Shown here piece by piece: positions 26,201-39,295 of a DNA stretch of 64,000 nucleotides (position 1 is the first letter of the stretch; every line of letters begins with the position of its first letter). The notes below the pieces were generated by a model. The model did not search any database, was not told the origin of the DNA, and saw only the letters and a list, made by a program, of their open reading frames with translations. The stretch comes from Hydractinia symbiolongicarpus (taxonomy: Eukaryota > Cnidaria > Hydrozoa > Anthoathecata > Hydractiniidae), in the NCBI RefSeq assembly GCF_029227915.1, contig NC_079883.1:17548001-17612000 (forward strand), read 5' to 3'. A program made the position numbers and the translations under genes.

Positions 26201-27038
26201 GGCACGTGGAACAACGCGAATTGGGTGGACGGCCTTTATTAGGCTGCAAAAGGTCATGTTACAGCCTTTAGAGACCTGTACACGTGGTTGACGGTGTTAT
26301 AAAGCTGTGGCGCAATTGCAAACAACTTTGGACGTCGTAGTCCATTGAGAGTACATGGACTAGTCCGATCGTAACTTGCGCAGGCACGTGGATCAACGTG
26401 ATTCATGTGCACGGCCTCTATTAGGCAGCAAAAGGCCATGCCATAGCCTTTAGAGGGTTGTACTCGTAGTTAACGGTGTTATAACGACATAGCGCAATGG
26501 AAAACGACTTGGGACGTCGTAGTCCATTGAGAGTGGAAGGATTAGACCAATGGTAACCTGCGCAGGCACGTGGAACAACGTGATTTATGTATACGGACTT
26601 TATTAGGCAGCAAAGGGCCATATTACAGCCTTTAGGGGACAGTACACGTGTTTGACGGTGTTGTAAAGCCGTGGCGATATAGAAAACGACTTGGGACGTC
26701 GTAGTCCTTTAAGAGTGGAAGGATAAGACCAATGATAACCTGCGCAGGCACGTGCAACGACGTGATATACGTGTTAGGCCTTTATTAGGGTACAAGAGGC
26801 TATATTACAGCACTTAGGGTCCTGTACCTGTAATTGACGGCGTTATAACGCCATGACACAATGGTAAACAACTTGGGACGTGGTAGTCCATTGAGAGTGG
26901 AAGGATTAGACCAATGGTAACCTGCGCAGGCACGTGGAACAACGTGATATACGTGTAAGGCCTTTATTAGGGTACAAGAGGCTATATTACAGCCATTAGG
27001 GGCCTGTACCTGTAATTGACGGCGTTATAACGCCATGA
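23231..27038 (+). repeat. 3808-bp higher-order repeat, copy 2
   Basis: Direct repeat of 19423-23230 with the same order of monomer families and the same two TATATTAGGC junctions (23876 and 26053). The very high identity over 3.8 kb implies a recent duplication, or an assembly duplication. After 27038 the sequence does not enter a third 3808-bp unit but continues the R block as in 25046 onward. Confidence 0.88.
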
Positions 27039-28620
27039 CACAATGGTAAACAACTTGGGACGTCGTAGTCCATTGAGAGTGGAAGGATTAGACCAATAGT
27101 AACCTGCGCAGGCACGTGCAACCACGTGATATACGTGTAAGGCCTTTATTAGGGTACAAGAGGCTATATTACAGACCTTAGGGGCCTGTACACGTGTTTG
27201 ACGGTGTTGTAAAGCCGTGGCGATATGGAAAACAACTTGGGACGTCGTAGTCCTTTGAGAGTGGAGGGATTAGACCGATCGTAACTCGCGCAGGCACGTG
27301 GAACAGCGCGAATGGGGTGTACCGCCTTTATCAGGCTGCAAAAGGTTATATTACAGCCCTTAGAGACCTGTACACGTGGTTGACGGTGTTATAAAGCCGT
27401 GGCGCAATGGAAAACCACTTGGGACGTCGTAGTCCATTGAGAGTGGAAGGATTACACCAATGCTAACCTGTGCAGGCACGTGGAACCACGTGATATACGT
27501 GTAAGGCCTTTATTAGGCCGCAAAAGGCCATATTACAGCCTTTAGGAGCCTGTACACGTGGTTTACGGTGTTGTAAAGCCGTGGCGCTATGGAAAACAAC
27601 TTGGGACGTCGTAGTCCTTTGAGAGTGGAAGGATAAGACCAATGATAACCTGCGCAGGCACGTGCAACCACGTGATACACGTGTGAGGCCTTTATTAGGG
27701 TACAAGAGGCTATATTACAGACCTTAGGGGGCTGTACATGTGACTGACGCTGTTATAAAGCCATAGCGCAATGGAAAACAACTAGGGTTGTCGTAGTACA
27801 TTGAGAGCGGAAGGATAAGACCAATGGTAACCTGCGCAGGCACGTGCAACCACGTGATATACGTGTTAGGCCTTTATTAGGGTACAAGAGGCTATATTAC
27901 AGCCCTTAGGGTCCTGTACCCGTAATTGACGGCGTTATAACGCCATGACAAAATGGTAAACAACTTGGGACGTCGTAGTCCATTAAGAGTGGAAGGATTA
28001 GACCAATAGTAACCTGTGCAGGCACTTGGAACAACGCGAATTGGGTGTACGGCCTTTATTAGGTTGCAAACTGTCATATTACAGCCTTTAGGGGCCTTTA
28101 GACGTGTTTGACGGTGTTGTAAAGCCGTGGCGATATGGTAAACAACTTGGGACGTCGTAATCCTTTGAGAGTGGAAGGATAAGACCAATGATAACCAGCG
28201 CAGTCACGTGCAACCACGTGATATACGTGTAAGGCCTTTATTAGGGTACAAGAGGCTATATTACAGCCGTTAGGGGCCTGTGCGCGTGGCTGACGCTGTT
28301 ATAAAGCCATGGCGCAATGGAAAACAACTAGGGTGGTCGTAGTCCATTGAGAACGGAAGGATAAGACCAATGGTAACCTGCGCAGGCACGAGGAACAACG
28401 TGATTTATGTATACGGACTTTATTAGGCCGCAAAAGGCCATATTACAGCCTTTAGGGGCCTGTACACGTGGTTGACGGTGTTGTAAAGCCGTGGCGCTAT
28501 GGAAAACAACTTGGGACATCGTAGTCCATTGAGAGTGTAAGGATAAGACCAATGATAACTTGCGCAGGCATGTGCAACCACGTGATATACGTGTAAGGAC
28601 TTGATTAGGCTACAAGAATC
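27039..28620 (+). repeat. R-block tail joined to a copy of 7.7-8.5 kb
   Basis: Up to about 27745 this follows 25046-25750 at an offset of 1995, completing a third R block without the surrounding 3808-bp unit. A GGTTGTCGTAGTACATTG monomer then leads into about 27860-28620, which matches 7740-8500 at an offset of 20119 and 16709-17290 at 11150, including the rare CAGTCACGTGCAACC and AGGTTGCAAACTGTC variants. Confidence 0.8.
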
Positions 28621-30939
28621 TATATTACAGACCTTAGGGGCCTGTACACGTGGCTGACGCTGTTATAAAGCCATGGCGCAATGGAAAACCACTTGGGACG
28701 TCGTAGTCCATTGAGAGTGGAAGGAATAGACCATTGGTAACCTGCGCAGGCACGTGGAACAACCTGATTTATGTATGCGGACTTTATTAGGCCGCAAAAG
28801 GCCATATTACAGCCTTTTGGGGCCTGTACACGTGTTTGACGGTGTTGTAAAGCCGTGGCGATATGGAAAACAACTTGGGACGTCGTAGTCCTTTGAGAGT
28901 GGAAGGATAAGACCAATGATAACCGGCGCAGGCACGTGCAACCACGTGATATACGTGTATATTAGGCTATATTAATCTATATTACAGCCCTTAGGGGCCT
29001 GTACCTGTAATTGACGGCGTTATAGCGCCATGACACAATGGTAAACAACTTGGGACGTCGTAGTCCATTGATAGTGGAAGGATTAGACCAATAGTAACCT
29101 GCGCAGGCACGTGGAACAACGCGAATTGGGTGTACGGCCTTTATTAGGCTGCAAAAGGTTATGTTACAGCCTTTAGAGACCTGTACACGTGGTTGACGGT
29201 GTTATAAAGCTGTGGCGCAATTACAAACAACTTGGGACGTCGTAGTCCATTGAGAGTACCTGGACTAGTCCGATCGTAACTTGCGCAGGCACGTGGATCT
29301 ACGTGATTCATGTGTATGGCCTCTATTAGGCAGCAAAAGGCCATGCCATAGCCTTTAGAGGGCTGTACACGTGGCTGACTGTGTTATAAAGCCGTGGCGC
29401 ATTGGAAAACCACTTGGGACGTCGTAGTCCATTGAGAGTGGAAGGATTAGACCAATGGTAACCTGCGCAGGCACGTGGAACAACGTGATTTATGTATACG
29501 GACTTTAATAGGCGCAAAAGGCCATATTACAGCCTTTAGGGGCCTGTACACGTGGTTGACGGTGTTGTAAAGCCGTGGCGATATGGAAAACAACTTGGGA
29601 TATCGTAGTCCATTGAGAGTGGAAGGATAAGACCAATGCTAACCTGTGCAGGCACGTGCAACCACGTGATATACGTGCAAGGCCTTTATTAGGCTGCAAG
29701 AGGCCATATTGCAGTCGTTAGACGCATGTACTCGTAGTTAACGGCGTTATAACGCCATGACACATTGGTAAACAACTTGGGACGTCGTAGTCCATTGAGA
29801 GTGGAAGGATAAGACCAATGATAACCGGCGCAGGCACGTGCAACCACGTGATATACGTGTATATTAGGCTATATTAGGCTATATTACAGCCCTTATGGGC
29901 CTGTACCTGTAATTGACGGCTTTATAACGCCATGACACAATGGTAAACAACTTGGGACGTCGTAGTCCATTGAGAGTGAAAGGATTAGACCAATGGTAAC
30001 CTGCGCAGGCACGTGGAAAACCGTGATATATGTGTAAGGCCTTTATTAGTGTACAAGAGGCTATATTACAGCCACTAGGGGCTTGTACGTGTGACTGACG
30101 CTGTTAAAAAGCCATGGCGCAATGCAAAACAACTAGGGGCGTTGTAGTCCATTGAGAGCGGAAGGATAAGACCAATGGTAACCTGCGCAGGCACGTGAAA
30201 CAACGTGATTTATGTATACGGACTTTATTAGGGCGCAAAAGACCATATTACAGCCTTTAGGGGACAGTGCACGCGGTTGACGGTGTTGTAAAGCCGTGGC
30301 GATATGGAAAACAACTTGGGACGTCGTAGTCCTTTGAGAGTGGAAGGATAAGACTATGATAACCGGCGCAGGCACGTGCAACCACGTGATATACGTGTAT
30401 ATTAGGCTATATTAGGCTATATTACAGCCCTTAGGGGCCTGTACCTATAATTGACGGCGTTATAACGCCATGACACAATGGTAAAGAACTTGGGACGTCG
30501 TAGTCCATTGAGAGTGGAAGGATTAGACCAATAGTAACCTGCGCAGGCACGTTGAACAACGCGAATTGGGTGTACGGCCTTTATTAGGCTGCAAAAGGTT
30601 ATATTAGAGCCTTTAAAGACCTGTACACGTGGCTGACTGTGTTATAAGGCCGTGGCGCATTGGAAAACCACTTGGGACGTCGTAGTCCATTGAGAGTGGA
30701 AGGATAACACCAATGCTAACCTGTGCAGGCACGTGCAACCACGTGATATGCGTGTAAGGCCTTTATTAGGCTGCAAGATGCCATATTGCAGTCGTTAAAC
30801 GCATGTTCTCGTAGTTAACGGTGTTATAACGCCATGGCGCAATGGAAAACAACTTGGGACGTCGTAGTCCATTGAGAGTGGAGGGATTAGACCAATGGTA
30901 GCGGTGTTGTAAAGCTGTGGCGCAATTGCAAACAACTTG
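28621..30939 (+). repeat. Copy of the 8.6-9.3 kb block plus TATATTAGGC tandem
   Basis: Bases near 28950-29690 match 8650-9390 at an offset of 20301. That is 114 monomers less 447, and known 7-bp and 99-bp tags in the interval explain 445. TATATTAGGC junctions at 28958, 29860 and 30398 fall 902 and 538 bp apart, each including a 1-bp loss (AATAGGCGCAAAAGG near 29508 and GACTATGATAACC near 30355). An E-type monomer is at about 30085 and the fifth 99-bp hybrid at 30899. Confidence 0.78.
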
Positions 30940-33418
30940 GGACGTCGTAGTCCATTGACAGTACCTGGACTAGTCCGATCGTAACTTGCGCAGGCACGTG
31001 GATCTACGTGATTCATGTGTACGGCCTCTAATAGGCAGCAAAAGGCCATGCCATAGCCTTTAGAGGGCTGTACACGTGGCTGACTGTGTTATAAAGCCGT
31101 GGCGCATTGGAAAACCACTTGGGACATCGTAGTCCATTGAGAGTGGAGGGATAAGACCAATGCTAACCTGCGCAGGCACGTGCAACCACGTGATATACGT
31201 GTAAGGCCTTTATTAGGCTGCAAGAGGCCTTATTACAGTCGTTAGACGCATGTACTTGTAGTTAATAGTGTTATAACGCCATGGTGCAATGGAAAACGAC
31301 TTGGGACGTCGTAGTCCATTGAGAGTGGAAGGATTAGACCAATGGTAACCTGCGCAGGCACGTGGAACAACGTGATTTATGTATACGGATTTTATTAGGG
31401 CGCAAAAGGCCATATTACAGCCTTTAGTGGCCAGTGCACGCGGTTGACGGTCTTATAACGCCGTTGCGCTATGGAAAACAACTTCGGAAGTCATAGTCCA
31501 TTGCGAGTGGAGGGATAAGACCAATGCTAACCTGCGCAGGCACGTGCAACCACGTGATATACGTGTAAGGCCTTTATTAGTGTACAAGAGGCTATATTAC
31601 AGCCACTAGGGGCTTGTACGTGTGACTGACGCTGTTAAAAAGCCATGGCGCAATGGAAAACAACTAGGGGCGTTGTAGTCCATTGGGAGCGGAAGGATAA
31701 GACCAATGGTAACCTGCGCAGGCACGTGGAACAACGTGATTTATGTATACGGACTTTATTAAGGCGCAAAAGGCCATATTACAGCCTTTAGTGGCCAGTG
31801 CACGCGGTTGACGGTCTTATAACGCCGTTGCGCTATGGAAAACAACTTCGGACGTCATAGTCAATTGAGAGTGGAGGGATAAGACCAATGCTAACCTGCA
31901 CAGGCACGTGCAGCCACGTGATATACGTGTAAGGCCTTTATTAGGCTGCAAGAGGCCTTATTACAGTCGTTAGACGCATGTACTTGTAGTTAAGAGTGTT
32001 ATAACGCCATGGTGCAATGGAAAACGACTTGTGACGTCGTAGTCCAATGAGAGTGGAAGGATTAGACCAATGGTAACCTATGCATGCACGTGGAACAACG
32101 TGATTTATGTTTGCGGACTTTATTAAGCCGCAAAAGACCATATTACAGCCTTTAGGGACCTATACACGTGTTTGACGGTGTTGTAAAGCTGTGGCGCATT
32201 GGAAAACCACTTGGGACGTCGTAGTCCATTGAGAGTGGAAGGATAACACCAATGTTAACCTGTGCAGGCACGTGCAACCACGTGATATACGTGTAAGGCC
32301 TTTATTAGGGTACAAGAGGCTATATTACAGCCCTTAGGGGCCTGTACCCGTAATTGACGGCGTTATAACGCCATGACACAATGGTAAACAACTAGGGACG
32401 TCGTAGTCCATTGAGAGTGGAAGGACTAGACCAATAGTAACCTGCGCAGGCACGTGGAACAACGTGATTTATGTGTACGGCCTTTATTAGGTTGCAAACT
32501 GTCATATTACAGCCTTTAGGGGCCTGTACACGTGTTGGACGGTGTTGTAAAGCCGTGGCGATATGGAAATCATCTTGGGACGTCGTAATCCTTTGAGAGT
32601 GGAAGGATAAGACCAATGATAACCTGCGCAGTCACGTGCAACCACGTGATATACGTGTGAGGCCTTTGTTAGGGTACAAGAGGCTATATTACAGACCTTA
32701 GGGGCCTGTACACGTGACTGACGCTGTTATAAAGCCATGGTGCAATGGAAAACCACTTGGGAGGTCGTAGTCCATTGAGAGTGGAAGGATTAGACCGTTG
32801 GTAACCTGCGCAGGCACGTGGAACAACGTGATTTATGTATACAGACTTTAATTGGCCGCCAAAGGCCATATTACAGCCTTTAGGGGCCAAGACACGTGTT
32901 TGACAGTGTTGTAAAGCCGTGGCGATATGGAAAACAACTTGGGACGTCTTACTCCTTTGAGAGTGGAAGGATAAGACCAATGATAACCTGCGCAGGCACG
33001 TGCAACCACGTGATATACGTGTAAAGCCTTTATTAGGCTGCAAGAGGCCATATTGCAGTCGTTAGACGCATGTACTCGTAGTTAACGGTGTTATAACGCC
33101 ATGGCGCAATGGAAAACGACTTGGGACGTCGTAGTCCATTGAGAGTGGAAGGATTACACCAATGGTAACCTGCGCAGGCACGTGGAACAACGTGAATTAT
33201 GTATACGGACTTTATTAGGCAGCAAAAGGCCATATTACAGCCTTTAGGGGCCAGTACACGTGTTTGACGGTGTTGTAAAGCCGTGGCGATATGGAAAACA
33301 ACTTGGGACGTCGTAGTCCTTTGAGAGTGGAAGGATAAGACCAATGAAAACCTGCGCAGGCACGTGCAACCACGTGATACACGTGTTAGGCCTTTATTAG
33401 GGTACAAGAGGCTATATT
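30940..33418 (+). repeat. 4368-bp-offset duplication (24 monomers), copy 1
   Basis: Matches 35308-37786 at an offset of exactly 24 x 182 with no net indel. Shared rare variants include GGCCTTATTACAG, CTATGCATGCACGTGG (near 32080 and 36446), GGCCGCCAAAGGCC and GTCTTACTCC. A few substitutions separate the copies, for example TTAATAGTG here versus TTAAGAGTG. It introduces the F group, GGTCTTATAACGCCGTTGCGC with CTTCGGACGTCATAG. Confidence 0.84.
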
Positions 33419-34261
33419 ACAGCCGTTAGGGGCCTGTGCACGTGGCTGACGCTGTTATAAAGCCATGGCGCAATAGAAAACTACTTAGGACGTCGTAGTC
33501 CATTGAGAGTGGAAGGATTAGACCGTTGGTAACCTGCGCAGGCACGTTCAACCACGTGATATACGTGTAAGGCCTTTATTAGGCTGCAAGAGGCCATATT
33601 ACAGTCGTTAGAGACCTGTACACGTGGCTAACTGTGTTATAAAGCCGTGGCGCAATAGAAAACTACTTAGGACGTCGTAGTCCATTGAGAGTGGAAGGAT
33701 TAGACCATTGGTAACCTGCGCAGGCACGTTCAACCACGTGATATACGTGTAAGGCCTTTATTAGGCTGCAAGAGGCCATATTACAGTCGTTAGACGCATG
33801 TACTTGTAGTTAACGGTGTTATAACGCCATGGCGCAATGGAAAACGACTTGTGACGTCGTAGTCCATTGAGAGTGGAAGGATTAGACCAATGATAACCTG
33901 CGCAGGCACGTGCAACCACGTGATATATGTGTAAGGCCTTTATTAGTGTACAAGAGGCTATATTACAGCCACTAGGGGCTTGTACGTGTGACTGACGCTG
34001 TTAAAAAGCCATGGCGCAATGGAAAACAACTAGGGCCGTTGTAGTCCATTGGGAGCGGAAGGATAAGACCAATGGTAACCCGCGCAGGCACGTGGAACAA
34101 CGTGATTTATGTATACGAACTTTATTAGGGCGCAAAAGGCCATATTACAGCCTTTAGTGGCCAGTGCACGCGGTTGACGGTCTTATAACGCCGTTGCGCT
34201 ATGGAAAACAACTTCGGACGCCATAGTCCATTGAGAGTGGAGGGATAAGACCAATGCTAAC
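33419..34261 (+). repeat. Block repeated at 39.2 kb (offset 5804)
   Basis: Bases 33421 to about 34305 recur at 39225 to about 40109. The offset is 32 monomers less 20, and two 10-bp deletions at 37972 and 38691 supply exactly that. It contains two successive monomers with GCGCAATAGAAAACTAC and CACGTTCAACCACGTG, then E- and F-type monomers. Confidence 0.82.
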
Positions 34262-35171
34262 CTGCGCAGGCACGTGCAACCACGTGATATACGTGTAAGG
34301 CCTTTATTAGGCTGCAAGAGGCCTTATTACAGTCGTTAGACGCATGTACTTGTAGTTAAGAGTGTTATAACGCCATGGTGCAATGGAAAACGACTTGGGA
34401 CGTCGTAGTCCATTGAGAGTACCTGGACTAGTCCGATCGTAACTTGCGCAGGCACGTGGATCTACGTGATTCATGTGTACGGCCTCTAATAGGCAGCAAA
34501 AGGCCATGCCATAGCCTTTAGAGGGCTGTACACGTGGCTGACTGTGTTATAAAGCCGTGGCGCATTGGAAAACCACTTGGGACATCGTAGTCCATTGAGA
34601 GTGGAGGGATAAGACCAATGCTAACCTGCGCAGGCACGTGCAACCACGTGATATACGTGTAAGGCCTTTATTAGGCTGCAAGAGGCCTTATTACAGTCGT
34701 TAGACGCATGTACTTGTAGTTAAGAGTGTTATAACGCCATGGTGCAATGGAAAACGACTTGGGACGTCGTAGTCCATTGAGAGTGGAAGGATTAGACCAA
34801 TGGTAACCTGCGCAGGCACGTGGAACAACGTGATTTATGTATACGGACTTTATTAGGGCGCAAAAGGCCATACTACAGCCTTTAGTGGCCAGTGCACGCG
34901 GTTGACGGTCTTATAACGCCGTTGCGCTATGGAAAACAACTTCGGACGTCATAGTCCATTGAGAGTGGAGGGATAAGACCAATGCTAACCTGCGCAGGCA
35001 CGTGCAACCACGTGATATACGTGTAAGGCCTTTATTAGTGTACAAGAGGCTATATTACAGCCACTAGGGGCTTGTACGTGTGACTGACGCTGTTAAAAAG
35101 CCATGGCGCAATGGAAAACAACTAGGGGCGTTGTAGTCAATTGGGAGCGGAAGGATAAGACCAATGGTAAC
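34262..35171 (+). repeat. 910-bp tandem pair (5 monomers), copy 1
   Basis: Five monomers (D/S hybrid, C, D, F, E) repeated next door with no net indel. The only difference noticed is CATGTGTAC near 34475 versus CATCTGTAC near 35385. Because 30940-33418 matches 35308-37786, this pair sits inside the larger 24-monomer duplication and creates its extra length. Confidence 0.86.
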
Positions 35172-36081
35172 CTGCGCAGGCACGTGCAACCACGTGATAT
35201 ACGTGTAAGGCCTTTATTAGGCTGCAAGAGGCCTTATTACAGTCGTTAGACGCATGTACTTGTAGTTAAGAGTGTTATAACGCCATGGTGCAATGGAAAA
35301 CGACTTGGGACGTCGTAGTCCATTGAGAGTACCTGGACTAGTCCGATCGTAACTTGCGCAGGCACGTGGATCTACGTGATTCATCTGTACGGCCTCTAAT
35401 AGGCAGCAAAAGGCCATGCCATAGCCTTTAGAGGGCTGTACACGTGGCTGACTGTGTTATAAAGCCGTGGCGCATTGGAAAACCACTTGGGACATCGTAG
35501 TCCATTGAGAGTGGAGGGATAAGACCAATGCTAACCTGCGCAGGCACGTGCAACCACGTGATATACGTGTAAGGCCTTTATTAGGCTGCAAGAGGCCTTA
35601 TTACAGTCGTTAGACGCATGTACTTGTAGTTAAGAGTGTTATAACGCCATGGTGCAATGGAAAACGACTTGGGACGTCGTAGTCCATTGAGAGTGGAAGG
35701 ATTAGACCAATGGTAACCTGCGCAGGCACGTGGAACAACGTGATTTATGTATACGGACTTTATTAGGGCGCAAAAGGCCATACTACAGCCTTTAGTGGCC
35801 AGTGCACGCGGTTGACGGTCTTATAACGCCGTTGCGCTATGGAAAACAACTTCGGACGTCATAGTCCATTGAGAGTGGAGGGATAAGACCAATGCTAACC
35901 TGCGCAGGCACGTGCAACCACGTGATATACGTGTAAGGCCTTTATTAGTGTACAAGAGGCTATATTACAGCCACTAGGGGCTTGTACGTGTGACTGACGC
36001 TGTTAAAAAGCCATGGCGCAATGGAAAACAACTAGGGGCGTTGTAGTCAATTGGGAGCGGAAGGATAAGACCAATGGTAAC
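35172..36081 (+). repeat. 910-bp tandem pair, copy 2
   Basis: Direct repeat of 34262-35171. At about 36081 the sequence leaves the five-monomer pattern (CGTGGAACAACGTG in place of CGTGCAACCACGTG) and continues as the F-type run that precedes the block shared with 31.9 kb. Confidence 0.85.
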
Positions 36082-37859
36082 CTGCGCAGGCACGTGGAAC
36101 AACGTGATTTATGTATACGGACTTTATTAGGGCGCAAAAGGCCATATTACAGCCTTTAGTGGCCAGTGCACGCGGTTGACGGTCTTATAACGCCGTTGCG
36201 CTATGGAAAACAACTTCGGACGTCATAGTCCATTGAGAGTGGAGGGATAAGACCAATGCTAACCTGCGCAGGCACGTGCAACCACGTGATATACGTGTAA
36301 GGCCTTTATTAGGCTGCAAGAGGCCTTATTACAGTCGTTAGACGCATGTACTTGTAGTTAAGAGTGTTATAACGCCATGGTGCAATGGAAAACGACTTGT
36401 GACGTCGTAGTCCATTGAGAGTGGAAGGATTAGACCAATGGTAACCTATGCATGCACGTGGAACAACGTGATTTATGTTTGCGGACTTTATTAAGCCGCA
36501 AAAGACCATATTACAGCCTTTAGGGACCTATACACGTGTTTGACGGTGTTGTAAAGCTGTGGCACATTGGAAAACCACTTCGGACGTCGTAGTCCATTGA
36601 GAGTGGAAGGATAACACCAATGTTAACCTGTGCAGGCACGTGCAACCACGTGATATACGTGTAAGGCCTTTATTAGGGTACAAGAGGCTATATTACAGCC
36701 CTTAGGGGCCTGTACCCGTAATTGACGGCGTTATAACGCCATGACACAATGGTAAACCACTTGGGACGTCGTAGTCCATTGAGAGTGGAAGGACTAGACC
36801 AATAGTAACCTGCGCAGGCACGTGGAACAACGTGATTTATGTGTACGGCCTTTATTAGGTTGCAAACTGTCATATTACAGCCTTTAGGGGCCTGTAGACG
36901 TGTTGGACGGTGTTGTAAAGCCGTGGCGATATGGAAATCATCTTGGGACGTCGTAATCCTTTGAGAGTGGAAGGATAAGACCAATGATAACCTGCGCAGT
37001 CACGTGCAACCACGTGATATACGTGTGAGGCCTTTGTTAGGGTACAAGAGGCTATATTACAGACCTTAGGGGCCTGTACACGTGACTGACGCTGTTATAA
37101 AGCCATGGCGCAATGGAAAACCACTTGGGACGTCGTAGTCCATTGAGAGTGGAAGGATTAGACCGTTGGTAACCTGCGCAGGCACGTGGAACAACGTGAT
37201 TTATGTATACGGACTTTAATTGGCCGCCAAAGGCCATATTACAGCCTTTAGGGGCCAAGACACGTGTTTGACAGTGTTGTAAAGCCGTGGCGATATGGAA
37301 AACAACTTGGGACGTCTTACTCCTTTGAGAGTGGAAGGATAAGACCAATGATAACCTGCACAGGCACGTGCAACCACGTGATATACGTGTAAAGCCTTTA
37401 TTAGGCTGCAAGAGGCCATATTGCAGTCGTTAGACGCATGTACTCGTAGTTAACGGTGTTATAACGCCATGGCGCAATGGAAAACGACTTGGGACGTCGT
37501 AGTCCATTGAGAGTGGAAGGATTACACCAATGGTAACCTGCGCAGGCACGTGGAACAACGTGAATTATGTATACGGACTTTATTAGGCAGCAAAAGGCCA
37601 TATTACAGCCTTTAGGGGCCAGTACACGTGTTTGACGGTGTTGTAAAGCCGTGGCGATATGGAAAACAACTTGGGACGTCGTAGTCCTTTGAGAGTGGAA
37701 GGATAAGACCAATGAAAACCTGCGCAGGCACGTGCAACCACGTGATACACGTGTTAGGCCTTTATTAGGGTACAAGAGGCTATATTACAGCCCTTAGGGT
37801 CCTGTACCTGTAATTGACGGCGTTATTACGCCATAACACAATGGTAAACAACTTGGGAC
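36082..37859 (+). repeat. Remainder of 24-monomer duplication, copy 2
   Basis: Follows 31714-33418 at an offset of 4368 until about 37786, where GCCCTTAGGGTCC replaces GCCGTTAGGGGCC. The last part is a B-type monomer whose palindrome is damaged (GTTATTACGCC). Confidence 0.82.
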
Positions 37860-38577
37860 GTCGTAGTCCATTGAGACTGGAAGGATTAGACCAATAGTAA
37901 CCTGTGCAGGCACTTGGAACAACGCGAATTGGGTGTACGGCCTTTATTAGGTTGCAAACTGTCATATTACAGCCTGTAGACGTGTTGGACGGTGTTGTAA
38001 AGCCGTGGCGCTATGGAAAACAACTTGGGACATCGTAGTCCATTGAGAGTGGAAGGATAAGACCAATGATAACCTGCGCAGGCAGGTGCAACCACGTGAT
38101 ATACGTGTAAGGCCTTTATTAGGCTGCAAGAGGCCATATTGCAGTCGTTAGACGCATGTACTCGTAGTTAACGGTGTTATAACGCCATGGCGCAATGGAA
38201 AACGACTTGGGACGTCGTAGTTCATTGAGAGTGGAAGGATTAGACAAATGGTAACCTGCGCAGGCACGTGGAACAACGTGATTTATGTATACGGACTTTA
38301 TTACGCAGCAAAAGGCCATATTACAGCCTTTAGGGGCCAGTACACGTGTTTGACGGTGTTGTAAAGCCGTGGCGATAAGGAAAACAACTTAGGACGTCGT
38401 AGTCCTTTGAGAGTGGAAGGATAAGACCAATGATAACCTGCGCATGCACGTGCAACCACGTGATATACGTGTAAGGCCTTTATTAGGGTACAAGAGGCTA
38501 TATTACAGCCGTTAGGGGCCTGTGCACGTGGCTGACGCTGTTATAAAGCCATGGCGCAATAGAAAACTACTTAGGAC
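37860..38577 (+). repeat. 718-bp tandem pair, copy 1
   Basis: Four monomers less one 10-bp deletion (at 37972), giving 718. Shared private variants with the next unit are GAGACTGGAAGG, GACAAATGG, GCGATAAGG and TTACGCAGC. No difference was seen in spot checks. Confidence 0.88.
37971..37980 (+). repeat. 10-bp deletion variant (first of five)
   Basis: ACAGCCTGTAGACG replaces ACAGCCTTTAGGGGCCTGTAGACG with the internal 10 bp lost. The four bases GCCT flank the lost segment, so slippage or microhomology-mediated deletion fits. Copies are at 37972, 38691, 41774, 43038 and 48116, spaced by 718, 3083, 1264 and 5078. The undeleted parent, with the linked AGGTTGCAAACTGTC tag, is still present at about 43750 and 48830. 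Confidence 0.85.
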
Positions 38578-39295
38578 GTCGTAGTCCATTGAGACTGGAA
38601 GGATTAGACCAATAGTAACCTGTGCAGGCACTTGGAACAACGCGAATTGGGTGTACGGCCTTTATTAGGTTGCAAACTGTCATATTACAGCCTGTAGACG
38701 TGTTGGACGGTGTTGTAAAGCCGTGGCGCTATGGAAAACAACTTGGGACATCGTAGTCCATTGAGAGTGGAAGGATAAGACCAATGATAACCTGCGCAGG
38801 CAGGTGCAACCACGTGATATACGTGTAAGGCCTTTATTAGGCTGCAAGAGGCCATATTGCAGTCGTTAGACGCATGTACTCGTAGTTAACGGTGTTATAA
38901 CGCCATGGCGCAATGGAAAACGACTTGGGACGTCGTAGTTCATTGAGAGTGGAAGGATTAGACAAATGGTAACCTGCGCAGGCACGTGGAACAACGTGAT
39001 TTATGTATACGGACTTTATTACGCAGCAAAAGGCCATATTACAGCCTTTAGGGGCCAGTACACGTGTTTGACGGTGTTGTAAAGCCGTGGCGATAAGGAA
39101 AACAACTTAGGACGTCGTAGTCCTTTGAGAGTGGAAGGATAAGACCAATGATAACCTGCGCATGCACGTGCAACCACGTGATATACGTGTAAGGCCTTTA
39201 TTAGGGTACAAGAGGCTATATTACAGCCGTTAGGGGCCTGTGCACGTGGCTGACGCTGTTATAAAGCCATGGCGCAATAGAAAACTACTTAGGAC
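38578..39295 (+). repeat. 718-bp tandem pair, copy 2
   Basis: Direct repeat of 37860-38577, with the 10-bp deletion at 38691. After 39295 the GAGACTGG tag is lost (GAGAGTGG) and the sequence joins the block shared with 33.4 kb. Confidence 0.87.
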
